A stretch of 64,000 nt of DNA from Lachnospiraceae bacterium (lineage in GTDB: Bacteria; Bacillota; Clostridia; Lachnospirales; Lachnospiraceae). The stretch is taken from contig SVDM01000001.1 of NCBI GenBank assembly GCA_015058015.1, positions 310,001 to 374,000 on the forward strand, read 5' to 3'. Position 1 is the stretch's first letter, and each line of letters opens with the position of its first letter. Position numbers and translations under genes: made by a program. The notes beneath the pieces are model-generated. The model ran no database searches. It was given only the letters and a program-made list of their open reading frames with translations, and was not told the DNA's origin. Below, piece after piece: positions 1 through 7,899 of the stretch.

Positions 1-793
1 TGCCACAGGATGCCATAAGAAGTTCTGTGGCATCTGCCGGGGTGTACGCTTCCTTGTAGGGTCTCTTTGATGTCAAAGCATCATATACGTCGGCCACGTG
101 AATAATACGGGCAAATCTGTGAATCTTTGAGTCCTTTAGACCAAAGGGATATCCGGAACCGTCAACATTCTCATGATGACACAGGATTCCTATTTTGGTG
201 GTAGCCGCAATATCCCATCTGTCTTTAACTATATTATATGCTATAGTGGGATGGGTCTTGACAAGAGCATACTCCTCTTCCGTAAGACGACCCGGTTTGT
301 TAAGAATCTCATCAGAAATCTGCAGTTTACCAATGTCATGTAATAATGCAGACAAGCAAAGATCCGTAAGCTCGTCATATTTAAAATTCATTCCCATGGC
401 AACCATGGTAGATAAAACTGCAACATTAACGGAATGCTTATATGTATAATCATCAAATGTTCTAAGATCAATAAGATCTAGCATTATGGAGTCAGAATTC
501 ATAAGCTGATCAACGATACTCTTACTGATATTGATGGTTGTTTCCAAATCAAAGTCCTTGATACATTTGACAGCATGAGCACGCAATTCGGCAGTAATAG
601 CTTCTTGCACAACAATTTTATTGGAGATATCATCCTCTATATAAGCACCGATAACGCCTCTTGCTTCAAGGCTCTTTATAAAATCCTCGGTAAGTCTGAC
701 ACCGTGGTTAATCAGAATCTTATCGCCGGCGTCGTAAATTGCTTTGGCAACCAGCATGGAGGGTTGTAATTTCGAGATCGGTATAAAACGCAT
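1..793 (-). CDS. HD-GYP domain protein, likely c-di-GMP phosphodiesterase (3' end outside window)
   Basis: This partial gene runs off the left edge, so the C-terminus is missing. It starts at an ATG preceded by AAGGA seven bases upstream. The N-terminal 100 residues or so (MRFIPISKLQPSMLV...) form the small leader domain common in front of HD-GYP modules. The HD-GYP domain follows, with the HDIGK metal-binding motif and the diagnostic HHENVDGSGYP motif both intact. Proteins of this family hydrolyse the second messenger cyclic di-GMP in the cytoplasm and usually affect motility or adhesion. No receiver or PAS domain is visible in the part present. It is divergent from the tRNA gene to its right. 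Family assignment is firm; enzymatic activity is inferred from intact motifs. Confidence 0.9.
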   Translation of the reverse strand, partial: MRFIPISKLQPSMLVAKAIYDAGDKILINHGVRLTEDFIKSLEARGVIGAYIEDDISNKIVVQEAITAELRAHAVKCIKDFDLETTINISKSIVDQLMNSDSIMLDLIDLRTFDDYTYKHSVNVAVLSTMVAMGMNFKYDELTDLCLSALLHDIGKLQISDEILNKPGRLTEEEYALVKTHPTIAYNIVKDRWDIAATTKIGILCHHENVDGSGYPFGLKDSKIHRFARIIHVADVYDALTSKRPYKEAYTPADATELLMASCG

Positions 794-834
794 ATCTTAT
801 TCCTTTGTGAATCCTTATATATCAAAAATTTTAA

Positions 835-863
835 TTGCATTCAAAAATAAAAACATATATAAT
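835..863 (+). promoter_or_regulatory. Promoter of the tRNA-Thr gene
   Basis: A perfect -10 hexamer TATAAT (858-863) lies 17 bases after TTGCAT (835-840), a three-of-six match to the -35 consensus. The mature tRNA begins 11 bases after the -10 box, so the predicted leader is only a few nucleotides. Confidence 0.6.
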
Positions 864-873
864 AGCACTGTTA

Positions 874-946
874 GCTTCGATAGCTCAGATGGTAGAGCGA
901 CGCACTCGTAATGCGTAGGTCGAGGGTTCAAGTCCCTTTCGGAGCT
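874..946 (+). tRNA. tRNA-Thr (anticodon CGT)
   Basis: A complete cloverleaf can be drawn. The acceptor stem GCTTCGA pairs with TCGGAGC (one G-U). The D-arm is GCTC/GAGC. The anticodon stem ACGCA/TGCGT holds the loop CTCGTAA, giving anticodon CGT, which reads the threonine codon ACG. The T-arm is GAGGG/CCCTT around TTCAAGT. The discriminator base is T and the CCA tail is not encoded. A run of T follows directly, and the stop codon of the convergent receiver gene lies only two bases beyond. Confidence 0.95.
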
Positions 947-948
947 TT

Positions 949-1314
949 TTATTTATTTAACAGTGAATTTACCAATTCAATAAAGGCATCAACATCCATA
1001 GGCTTAGTGAAATAACCCGCTACGCCTATTTTTTTGGCCATATCCTTAACAAGTTCCTGGGTATTCGCGGAATAGATTATGACATTAACGTCTTTCTTTA
1101 ATCTGAAAAACTCCTGGCATAAGGCTAAGTCTTCGCAATCCGGTAAGGTAACATCAAGCACAACAATGTCAGGATTATGTTCTAAGAACAACTCCTTGGC
1201 TTCAATAGCAGTACCGGCCTGGTAGATTTCATCATAACCTGCATTCTTTAATGCATCCTCCGTCATCTTTCTAACAAAAACCGCATCGTCTACAATCAAA
1301 AACTTATGACCCAT
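949..1314 (-). CDS. CheY-like single-domain response regulator
   Basis: This 121-residue protein is a lone receiver domain with no output domain. The acidic pocket is D9/D10, the phosphoacceptor is D54 (in VVLDVTLPD), the switch residue is S82 in YSAN, and the conserved lysine is K104 in TKP. Such proteins act by protein-protein contact, for example with the flagellar switch or as phosphate sinks. The sequence resembles the CheY/receiver proteins scattered through clostridial genomes, but nothing nearby names its partner kinase. The adjacent FliD-like gene and the cheV gene elsewhere in the window make a chemotaxis role plausible. It is not proven to be the true CheY. Confidence 0.9.
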   Translation of the reverse strand: MGHKFLIVDDAVFVRKMTEDALKNAGYDEIYQAGTAIEAKELFLEHNPDIVVLDVTLPDCEDLALCQEFFRLKKDVNVIIYSANTQELVKDMAKKIGVAGYFTKPMDVDAFIELVNSLLNK

Positions 1315-1410
1315 AATAATATCACCTACTCAAATTGAATTAAATGTTTAATTAATAAATACAAATGCCCTAACATTTATTGTAATATATATTAATTATT
1401 CTCTCAACAG

Positions 1411-1448
1411 AAAAATAAATTTAAGTGCACCCAAAATAGTGCACTTAA
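1411..1448 (-). terminator. Rho-independent terminator of the FliD-like gene
   Basis: A perfect 10-bp inverted repeat (TTAAGTGCAC at 1421-1430 and GTGCACTTAA at 1439-1448) encloses an 8-base loop. On the minus strand it is followed by ATTTATTTTT. It sits 24 bases past the stop of the gene at 1473-2192. Confidence 0.8.
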
Positions 1449-1472
1449 ACAGTATCTGCATAAAATGTAATC

Positions 1473-2192
1473 TTAGAAATAGTTGTTAACCAATGATTCG
1501 GCATTAAGTCCGGCATATCTGCCTGCACCATCATACATTCTGGAAATCTTGTTAACAGCATTCTTGCTCATGTCTTCAATCTGGCTTGCTCTCTCGGAAA
1601 TACGCTGTCCGAAGGAATTGTGTCCGGTAAACAAAGAATTGATATCAGACACTTTAGAAGCCAAAAGTTTCTCTTTATCAACAGAGAGTTTATTGCCGTC
1701 ACCGATAGTTATTCCCACTTTAGACAAGGATGCTTCGTTGGCTGCTGTAAATTTGGTCATGTATGCGCCTTTTTTCAGCAGAGAATTGTTATTAGTATAA
1801 TCAAATGTATCAAGTGTTCTATTATAAGAATCAGCAAACGCTGACACTGCATTGTAGATGCCATCCCTGCCGGTCTCTTCACTGACTTTAGAGAGTTCAC
1901 TGACTGAACGCTTTAAGGATGAAGCCGCAGACTGAACTGACTTGTACTTCTGTGTTGTTGATGTATTGTCACCTGCTTTTACTCTTACGCCTTCAGTCTT
2001 TTGACGATTGTAACCTGCATTAACATTGTTTTTATAGCTGCCGTTTTTTATACTGTTATAATCGCCTATTGCACCACTCAAAGAGCCCAGGTTGCCGGAC
2101 TTGTTAAAAGTCGTACTGCCTGAGTTACTCGTATAGTAGTTCTTCATGAAGTTGTTAGAATAATTAGCATTCAAATCGAAATTCTGTGCCAT
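1473..2192 (-). CDS. Short FliD-like (flagellar cap C-terminal-like) protein
   Basis: The protein has 239 residues and starts with MAQNFDLNANYSNNF after a good GGAGG site. The N-terminal 75 residues are rich in Asn, Ser, Gly and Tyr and look unstructured. From about residue 80 the sequence resembles the C-terminal part of the flagellar filament cap protein FliD: a helical stretch (SAASSLKRSVSELSKVS), a segment like FliD chain partners (YNAVSAFADSYNRTLDTF), then GDGNKLSVDKEKL followed by DINSLFTG and a closing helix. That order (LSVDKEKL...VKSLFTG in FliD) is typical of the family. There is no FliD N-terminal domain, and the length is about half of a normal FliD. No signal peptide is seen, as expected for a flagellar-export substrate. 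It could be a flagellar accessory protein; function is unproven. Confidence 0.6.
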   Translation of the reverse strand: MAQNFDLNANYSNNFMKNYYTSNSGSTTFNKSGNLGSLSGAIGDYNSIKNGSYKNNVNAGYNRQKTEGVRVKAGDNTSTTQKYKSVQSAASSLKRSVSELSKVSEETGRDGIYNAVSAFADSYNRTLDTFDYTNNNSLLKKGAYMTKFTAANEASLSKVGITIGDGNKLSVDKEKLLASKVSDINSLFTGHNSFGQRISERASQIEDMSKNAVNKISRMYDGAGRYAGLNAESLVNNYF

Positions 2193-2352
2193 TCTTCTTT
2201 AACCTCCGACGATAAGTATAGTATAGCTCATTTAAATCTTAGCATAACTCGTCTAATTATGCAAATATTTTGTAGAATAAATAAAAATTTATTATACAAT
2301 TTAGCAAATATTAGGCGATAAGTACTATATTATCAAATTCCTTTCAATATAT

Positions 2353-2380
2353 TAATCGGTAATATAGGACTAAATCTTTA
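2353..2380 (-). promoter_or_regulatory. Possible sigma-28 (flagellar) promoter upstream of the FliD-like gene
   Basis: Read on the minus strand, TAAA (2380-2377) is followed after 17 bases by CCGATTA (2359-2353). The flagellar sigma consensus is TAAA-N15 to 17-CCGATAT, so this is five of seven in the -10 element. It is about 160 bases upstream of the FliD-like start. The region is AT-rich, so TAAA is weak evidence. Confidence 0.3.
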
Positions 2381-2392
2381 CACCAAATCTAA

Positions 2393-3628
2393 TTAAATCT
2401 CGTGAATAAACAAACCGCTTCTAAGCTTAGGCTCAAACCAGGTGGATTTGGGTGGCATAAGTAAACCTGCATCTGCCACATCAAACAATTCTTTCATGGA
2501 AACGGGATACATGGCAAAAGCTACTCCCGAATCAAAATCATCCGTATGCTTTTCAAGGAAATCAAGACCCCTTATTCCTCCAACAAACTCTATTCTTTCA
2601 TTGGTCTTGGGATCATCAATATCTAAGATGGGAGCAAGGATATTATTCTGCAATATGGAAACGTCCATGCCTTCTACCGGGTCATCAGTAAGATACTTTT
2701 CTTTGAAAACAAGACGGTACCACTTATGTCCCAAATACATGGTGCATTCTCCTCTTTTAGCGGGTTTAAGGACCTTTGTGGCGATTTCTGCTACATCAGC
2801 TATATCCCGAACCTTTTTTAAGAAGGCCTCAGGGCTGTTCCCGTTTAAATCATGAACTATTCTATTATAATCCATAATGGAAAGCTGTGTATCAGCAAAT
2901 AGAACTGACAGGAAGTAGTCATACTCTCCTGCTTTCCCGCCGTTTGCTTCCCGTCTCATAAGACCTGCTTTAACCGCAGATGCGGCCCTATGGTGACCAT
3001 CAGCTATATAAAGATACTTGGTATCCCTGAAAAGATCTGTAATCTCTTTAATGGTAGCATCGTCATCAATGACAGTAACCGTATGCCTTACACCGTCATC
3101 GGATGTAAAATTGTTAATAGGCTTTTTGCCGACCTTAATTTTGTTAATGATATCCGTAATCTTCTTATTTTCTTTATACGCAAGGAATATGGGGCCTGTC
3201 TGGGCACCGCAGGTATCCACGTGCCTTATACGGTCTCGCTCCTTGTCTGCACGGGTATTCTCATGTTTTTTAATTACATCATTCAGATAATCATCAATGG
3301 ATGCACAGGCAACGATACCTGTCTGTACATGGCCCTTCATCTCCAATTCATAGAGATAGAGACATGGTTTATCATCTTTCACAAAGTCACCTTTTTCAAC
3401 ACGTTCCCACAGCAAATCATGGGCCTTTTTATATACTTCATCGGCATAGGTATCCGTCTCCGGTCCGAATGCCGTCTCAGCCCTGTCTATTGAAAGAAAA
3501 GACATGGGATTATCTGCAACCACCTTAGTGGCCTCTTCTCTGTTATATACGTCGTAGGGAAGGGCCGCTATGACATTTGCCAGATCCCATCTTGGCCTGA
3601 TTCCCCTAAAAGCTCTTATATCAGCCAT
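2393..3628 (-). CDS. DUF1015 family protein in the serine operon
   Basis: This 411-residue protein belongs to the DUF1015 family. Characteristic features are the N-terminal FRGIRPRWDLANVIAALPYDV, a central HENTRADKERDR segment and DGHHRAASA near residue 210. No signal peptide or membrane segment is visible, so it is probably cytosolic. DUF1015 genes are frequently found beside serA and serC, as here, where it is the third gene after serC and serA on the same strand. A role linked to serine or phosphoserine metabolism is therefore inferred from context only; I do not know an established reaction for the family. It has its own AGGAGG site. A strong hairpin separates it from serA, so it may be transcribed at a lower level or from its own promoter. 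Confidence 0.85.
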   Translation of the reverse strand: MADIRAFRGIRPRWDLANVIAALPYDVYNREEATKVVADNPMSFLSIDRAETAFGPETDTYADEVYKKAHDLLWERVEKGDFVKDDKPCLYLYELEMKGHVQTGIVACASIDDYLNDVIKKHENTRADKERDRIRHVDTCGAQTGPIFLAYKENKKITDIINKIKVGKKPINNFTSDDGVRHTVTVIDDDATIKEITDLFRDTKYLYIADGHHRAASAVKAGLMRREANGGKAGEYDYFLSVLFADTQLSIMDYNRIVHDLNGNSPEAFLKKVRDIADVAEIATKVLKPAKRGECTMYLGHKWYRLVFKEKYLTDDPVEGMDVSILQNNILAPILDIDDPKTNERIEFVGGIRGLDFLEKHTDDFDSGVAFAMYPVSMKELFDVADAGLLMPPKSTWFEPKLRSGLFIHEI

Positions 3629-3639
3629 AATTACCTCCT

Positions 3640-3681
3640 AAAAAAGCAAATCACGGGGTCGGTTATAACGACCCCGTGATT
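3640..3681 (-). terminator. Terminator or attenuating hairpin between serA and the DUF1015 gene
   Basis: A perfect 13-bp inverted repeat (AATCACGGGGTCG at 3649-3661, CGACCCCGTGATT at 3669-3681) has a 7-base loop. On the minus strand it is followed by TTTGCTTTTTT. It lies directly after serA and immediately before the DUF1015 ribosome binding site. Confidence 0.85.
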
Positions 3682-3699
3682 ATTATAATATAAAAATTG

Positions 3700-4863
3700 C
3701 TATTTTATAACTCTAATCTTTACAACGCCTTCAACATCTTCAAGCTTCTTTAATAAATCATCTGTAATCTCAGACTCGATATCAAAGAGTGAGTAAGCAA
3801 AGTCCCCTTTACTCTTGTTAGTCATGTTGGCAATGTTGATATCAGCTGCAGCCATGATAGCTGTAAACTGTCCTAACATGTTCTTTACGTTCTTATGATA
3901 GATAGCAACTCTGTGCGCACCGCCTACAGGGCCTAAATCACAGTTGGGGAAGTTAACGGAGTTGCGGATATTACCGTTCTCCATGAAATCCATCAACTGA
4001 CGAACTGCCATCTTAGCACAGTTATCTTCTGCCTCTGCTGTAGAAGCTCCAAGGTGAGGAATAACAATTACTCCGTCCTTGCCTACAGTTGTAGGATTGG
4101 GGAAGTCTGTTACGTATCTCTTAACCTTACCGTCAGCTAAAGCTTTAATCATATCTTCTTCATCAACAAGCATATCTCTTGCAAAGTTAAGAACAACAAC
4201 GCCATCCTTCATCTTGTCGATTGCAGCGGCATTAACCATCTTCTTGGTGTCATCCGTAAGAGGTACATGTATTGTAATATAATCGCAAGTTTTGTAAATC
4301 TCGTCTACATCTTTAATGTGCTTAATATCTCTTGCAAGATTCCAAGCAGCCTCTACGGAAATAAAGGGATCGTATCCGTATACATCCATTCCGAGAGCCA
4401 TTGCTGCATTAGCAACTTTAACTCCGATAGCTCCAAGACCGATAATTCCCAACTTTTTGCCGTATATCTCGTTGCCGGCGTACTGTTTTTTCTGCTTTTC
4501 AGCCTTAGCAGCCACATCAGCATCTCCTGCCTGGTCTGCGACCCAGTTAACACCACCAACGATGTCTCTGGATGCCATAAGCATACCTGCAATTACAAGT
4601 TCCTTAACGCCGTTAGCGTTAGCTCCCGGTGTGTTGAATACTACAACACCGTGCTCAGCGTATTTCTCAATGGGAATATTATTTACTCCCGCACCGGCTC
4701 TTGCAACTGCAAGAAGGTCTTTGCCGGGCTCCATATCATGCATCTTGGCACTTCTTACTAAAACTGCCTGTGCTTCATCAAAATTATCTGTATTAACATA
4801 CTCATCTGTCAAAAAGTCTAATCCCTCTTTGGAAATGGGATTAAGGCATGTATATTTAAACAT
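3700..4863 (-). CDS. serA: D-3-phosphoglycerate dehydrogenase
   Basis: SerA oxidises 3-phosphoglycerate to 3-phosphohydroxypyruvate with NAD, the first step of serine synthesis. The protein has 387 residues, the short form with a C-terminal ACT domain but no intervening ASB domain. The Rossmann motif GLGAIG lies at residues 142-147. The catalytic arginine region (NFARD) and the catalytic histidine in VIPHLGAS follow near residue 270. The last 70 residues (VAIYHKNVKNMLGQFTAIM...VVKIRVIK) form the ACT domain, which in this family mediates serine feedback. The start ATG follows GGAGG. It lies 32 bases after serC, in the same operon. Confidence 0.95.
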   Translation of the reverse strand: MFKYTCLNPISKEGLDFLTDEYVNTDNFDEAQAVLVRSAKMHDMEPGKDLLAVARAGAGVNNIPIEKYAEHGVVVFNTPGANANGVKELVIAGMLMASRDIVGGVNWVADQAGDADVAAKAEKQKKQYAGNEIYGKKLGIIGLGAIGVKVANAAMALGMDVYGYDPFISVEAAWNLARDIKHIKDVDEIYKTCDYITIHVPLTDDTKKMVNAAAIDKMKDGVVVLNFARDMLVDEEDMIKALADGKVKRYVTDFPNPTTVGKDGVIVIPHLGASTAEAEDNCAKMAVRQLMDFMENGNIRNSVNFPNCDLGPVGGAHRVAIYHKNVKNMLGQFTAIMAAADINIANMTNKSKGDFAYSLFDIESEITDDLLKKLEDVEGVVKIRVIK

Positions 4864-4895
4864 TTTTATCCTCCGCTATTTACTTGTGTTATTAA

Positions 4896-5981
4896 TTATT
4901 TTGTGTTGGCAACCTCGAATTTGCGCATGAATTCAACTAACTTCTCAACGCCTTCGATAGGCATAGCATTGTAGATGCTGGCTCTCATTCCACCAACAGT
5001 TCTGTGACCTTTAAGGTTCTCAAATCCTGCTTCTTTTGCTTCTTTTACAAACTTAGCATCAAGTTCTTCATCACCTGTAACAAAAGGAACGTTCATAAGA
5101 GAACGGTCTTCCTTTACAACTGTTCCTTTAAAGAGCTTGCTCTCATCAAGGAAATCGTAAAGAATCTTAGCCTTCTTCTCATTCTTTTCTTTCATTGCTG
5201 CAAGACCGCCCTGAGCTTTAAGCCACTTAAATACCTTGCCGCAGATATAGATACCGTATGCAGGCGGTGTATTGTAAAGAGATTTGGCATCTGCATGAGT
5301 CTTGTACTGTAACATGGTGGGAGTTCCGGGAAGAACATCTTCTGTAATAAGGTCCTCTCTGATAATTACAATAACTACACCTGCAGGTCCAACATTCTTC
5401 TGAACACCACCGTAAATGATACCGTATTTGGTAACATCAACAGGTTCTGATAAGAAACATGATGAAACGTCTGCTACAAGAGTCTTGCCCTTGGTGTTAG
5501 GTAATGTTTTGTACTTTGTTCCGTAAATAGTGTTGTTCTCACAGATATATACATAATCTGCGTCCTCTGAAATCGGAAGGTCACTGCAATCCGGAATATA
5601 AGAAAATGTCTTGTCTTCTGAAGATGCGATTGCATTAACTTTACCGTATTTCTGTGCTTCTTTATATGCCTTCTTTGCCCACTGACCCGTAATAATGTAG
5701 TCAGCCACCTTATTCTTCATAAGGTTCATGGGAATCATCGCAAACTGCTGTGATGCGCCACCCTGTAAGAATAATACCTTATAGTTGTCCGGGATATTCA
5801 TAAGATCCCTGATGTCTTTTTCAGCTTCTGTGATGATCTCCTCAAAAGCTTTCGAACGGTGACTCATCTCCATTACCGACATTCCTGTACCCTTATAGTC
5901 TAACATTTCGTTAGCTGCTTCTTTTAATACTTCTTCCGGTAATACAGCCGGACCTGCTGAGAAATTGTACACTCTACTCAC
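4896..5981 (-). CDS. serC: Phosphoserine aminotransferase
   Basis: SerC converts 3-phosphohydroxypyruvate and glutamate to phosphoserine and 2-oxoglutarate using pyridoxal phosphate. I place the start at a GTG that follows GGAGG by eight bases. This gives the protein beginning (M)SRVYNFSAGPAVLP and 361 residues, the usual SerC length. A longer reading frame upstream adds 28 residues (MQLLENNCEV...) that have no family match and no better binding site. The N-terminal FSAGPA signature, LQGGASQQFAMIP phosphate-binding segment and GGVQKNVGPAGV cofactor-lysine region are all intact. It is the first gene of serC-serA and supplies the second enzyme of serine synthesis; no serB is seen in the window. 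Confidence 0.95.
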   Translation of the reverse strand: MSRVYNFSAGPAVLPEEVLKEAANEMLDYKGTGMSVMEMSHRSKAFEEIITEAEKDIRDLMNIPDNYKVLFLQGGASQQFAMIPMNLMKNKVADYIITGQWAKKAYKEAQKYGKVNAIASSEDKTFSYIPDCSDLPISEDADYVYICENNTIYGTKYKTLPNTKGKTLVADVSSCFLSEPVDVTKYGIIYGGVQKNVGPAGVVIVIIREDLITEDVLPGTPTMLQYKTHADAKSLYNTPPAYGIYICGKVFKWLKAQGGLAAMKEKNEKKAKILYDFLDESKLFKGTVVKEDRSLMNVPFVTGDEELDAKFVKEAKEAGFENLKGHRTVGGMRASIYNAMPIEGVEKLVEFMRKFEVANTK

Positions 5982-6197
5982 TTTTGAGTCCTCCTTTTTA
6001 ACATATTGAGCTCTTTTAGCCCTATTTTTTTTATTCACTTCGCAATTATTCTCAAGTAATTGCAAAGTACTTATAATTCAAAATGTGAACGTGTATTGTT
6101 CGCAATTCGAATTTAAGCCAATTGTATATATTCGTTAAAAACTTATCAAGGTGTATTTTTGCCTAAAAAAACATTAGTTTCTAACAAAATTTCGTGA

Positions 6198-7871
6198 TTA
6201 TTTTTTTATATCACTTTCGTCGAATACCTCGCTGATAGAGGCTCCCGGCGCAACCATCGGCCATACTTTGTCATCTTTTTCAATCTGACAGTCTATAACA
6301 AATGGTTTCTTAAGCTCTAAAGCCTTTTGTAAAGCCGCTGTATACTCTTCTCTTGTAGTAACGCGAACTCCTTCAACCCCAAGGCCTTCAGCCACTTTTA
6401 CAAAGTCAACTCCGTCATCTAATATAGTTGCGGAATATCGTTTTTCGTAGAATAATGTCTGCCACTGACGAACCATACCAAGTACATGGTTATTGATACA
6501 TACCTGGATTATGGGAATATTATGTCTTGAGGCAGTTGCCAGCTCATTCATGTTCATTCTGAAGCATCCGTCACCGGCAATATTAATAACTGTTTTATCC
6601 GGGCATCCCGTTTTTGCACCTATACAAGCGCCTAAGCCGTATCCCATGGTGCCGGCACCGCCTGATGATATGAAAGTTCTGGGCTTAGTATACTTGTAAT
6701 ACTGGGCTGCCCACATCTGGTGCTGTCCCACGTCTGTTGTTATAATAGCGTCTCCGCCTGTAATCCTGTAGGTTTCACTAACAACAAAGGGGCCGTTAAA
6801 TCCATCAGGGACATTTACGGGATATTTGTTCTTATATTCAATAATATGATCAAGCCATGTTCTGTCTTTTTTCTCTTCAATAAGAGGATTAACACGCGCT
6901 AAAATCTCTTTTATATCTCCGATAACCGAAGCGTGTGTGCGGATATTTTTGTTAATCTCCGCAGGATCAACGTCAAACTGTACTACTTTGGCACCGGCTG
7001 CAAACTTGGCAGTGTTGCCGGTTACACGATCGGAGAATCTTGCTCCGATGGTAATGAGTACGTCACATTCGGATACACCGTAGTTGGAAGCCTTGGTTCC
7101 GTGCATACCAATCATTCCGGTGTAAGCCTCATCTGTGCCCGGGAAACCTCCCTTACCCATAAGGGAATCACCTACGGGAGAATTAATCTTCTTGGCAAAT
7201 TCCATAAGTTCTTTGTCTGCTCCCGATATAACTGTACCGCCACCTGTATAGATAAAAGGTTTCTTGGCACTGTTAATAATTTCTACCGCCTTCTTAATAT
7301 CTGCATCACTTATCTTAGATACAGCTCTCTTAATTGGTGCAATCTTGACAGGAGTGTATTCAGCCTTAAGGGCTGTCACATCCTTAGTTATATCCACCAA
7401 TACAGGACCCGGTCTTCCGGAGCCTGCAATAAGGAAAGCCTTACGAATGGTATCCGCCAGCTTATCTACATCCTTAACAATAAAATTATGCTTGGTTATA
7501 GGGGTTGTAATGCCGGTAATATCAATCTCCTGGAAGGTATCCTTACCCAAAAGAGAGACTGCAACGTTAGCTGTAATTGCAACCATGGGAACCGAATCCA
7601 TGTAAGCAGTTGCAATACCTGTTACAAGGTTAGTAGCTCCGGGGCCTGATGTGGCAAAGCACACACCGGTCTTACCTGTAGCTCTTGCATATCCATCAGC
7701 AGCGTGGGCTGCTCCTTGCTCATGAGAGGTAAGAATATGCGTAAATGTATCCTGATATTTGTATAAAGCATCATAGATATTAAGGATTGTACCGCCGGGA
7801 TAACCGAAGATGGTATCCACACCCTGCTCCTTAAGACATTCCAATACGATTTCCGATCCTGTTAATTCCAT
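6198..7871 (-). CDS. ilvB: Acetolactate synthase, large (catalytic) subunit
   Basis: IlvB uses thiamine diphosphate to condense two pyruvates to acetolactate, or pyruvate with 2-oxobutyrate, in valine, leucine and isoleucine synthesis. The protein has 557 residues. The GYPGG motif near residue 24 and the catalytic glutamate E51 in SHEQGAAHAADGYAR are present. The cofactor motif begins GDGCFRMNMNEL and ends at NN in VCINNHVLGM. FYEKRYS is typical of biosynthetic acetohydroxyacid synthases. It is the last gene of leuB-ilvD-ilvB, 28 bases after ilvD. No small regulatory subunit (ilvN) lies next to it, so that subunit must be encoded elsewhere. A weak T-rich hairpin near 6165-6185 may end the operon. 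Confidence 0.95.
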   Translation of the reverse strand: MELTGSEIVLECLKEQGVDTIFGYPGGTILNIYDALYKYQDTFTHILTSHEQGAAHAADGYARATGKTGVCFATSGPGATNLVTGIATAYMDSVPMVAITANVAVSLLGKDTFQEIDITGITTPITKHNFIVKDVDKLADTIRKAFLIAGSGRPGPVLVDITKDVTALKAEYTPVKIAPIKRAVSKISDADIKKAVEIINSAKKPFIYTGGGTVISGADKELMEFAKKINSPVGDSLMGKGGFPGTDEAYTGMIGMHGTKASNYGVSECDVLITIGARFSDRVTGNTAKFAAGAKVVQFDVDPAEINKNIRTHASVIGDIKEILARVNPLIEEKKDRTWLDHIIEYKNKYPVNVPDGFNGPFVVSETYRITGGDAIITTDVGQHQMWAAQYYKYTKPRTFISSGGAGTMGYGLGACIGAKTGCPDKTVINIAGDGCFRMNMNELATASRHNIPIIQVCINNHVLGMVRQWQTLFYEKRYSATILDDGVDFVKVAEGLGVEGVRVTTREEYTAALQKALELKKPFVIDCQIEKDDKVWPMVAPGASISEVFDESDIKK

Positions 7872-7899
7872 AAAAGCACCTCTTATTACTATCTATGTT

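Noticed and set aside
4316..4930. 204-residue open frame on the plus strand across serA
   Set aside because: It is antisense to a complete, well-conserved serA and has no binding site or family features.
6042..6063. GCAATTA/TAATTGC inverted repeat upstream of serC
   Set aside because: Short, AT-rich, no T-run on the transcribed side and not placed against a convincing promoter, so neither a terminator nor an operator can be supported.
6933..7649. 238-residue open frame on the plus strand across ilvB
   Set aside because: Antisense to catalytic regions of ilvB; no binding site and an unlikely Cys-rich composition.
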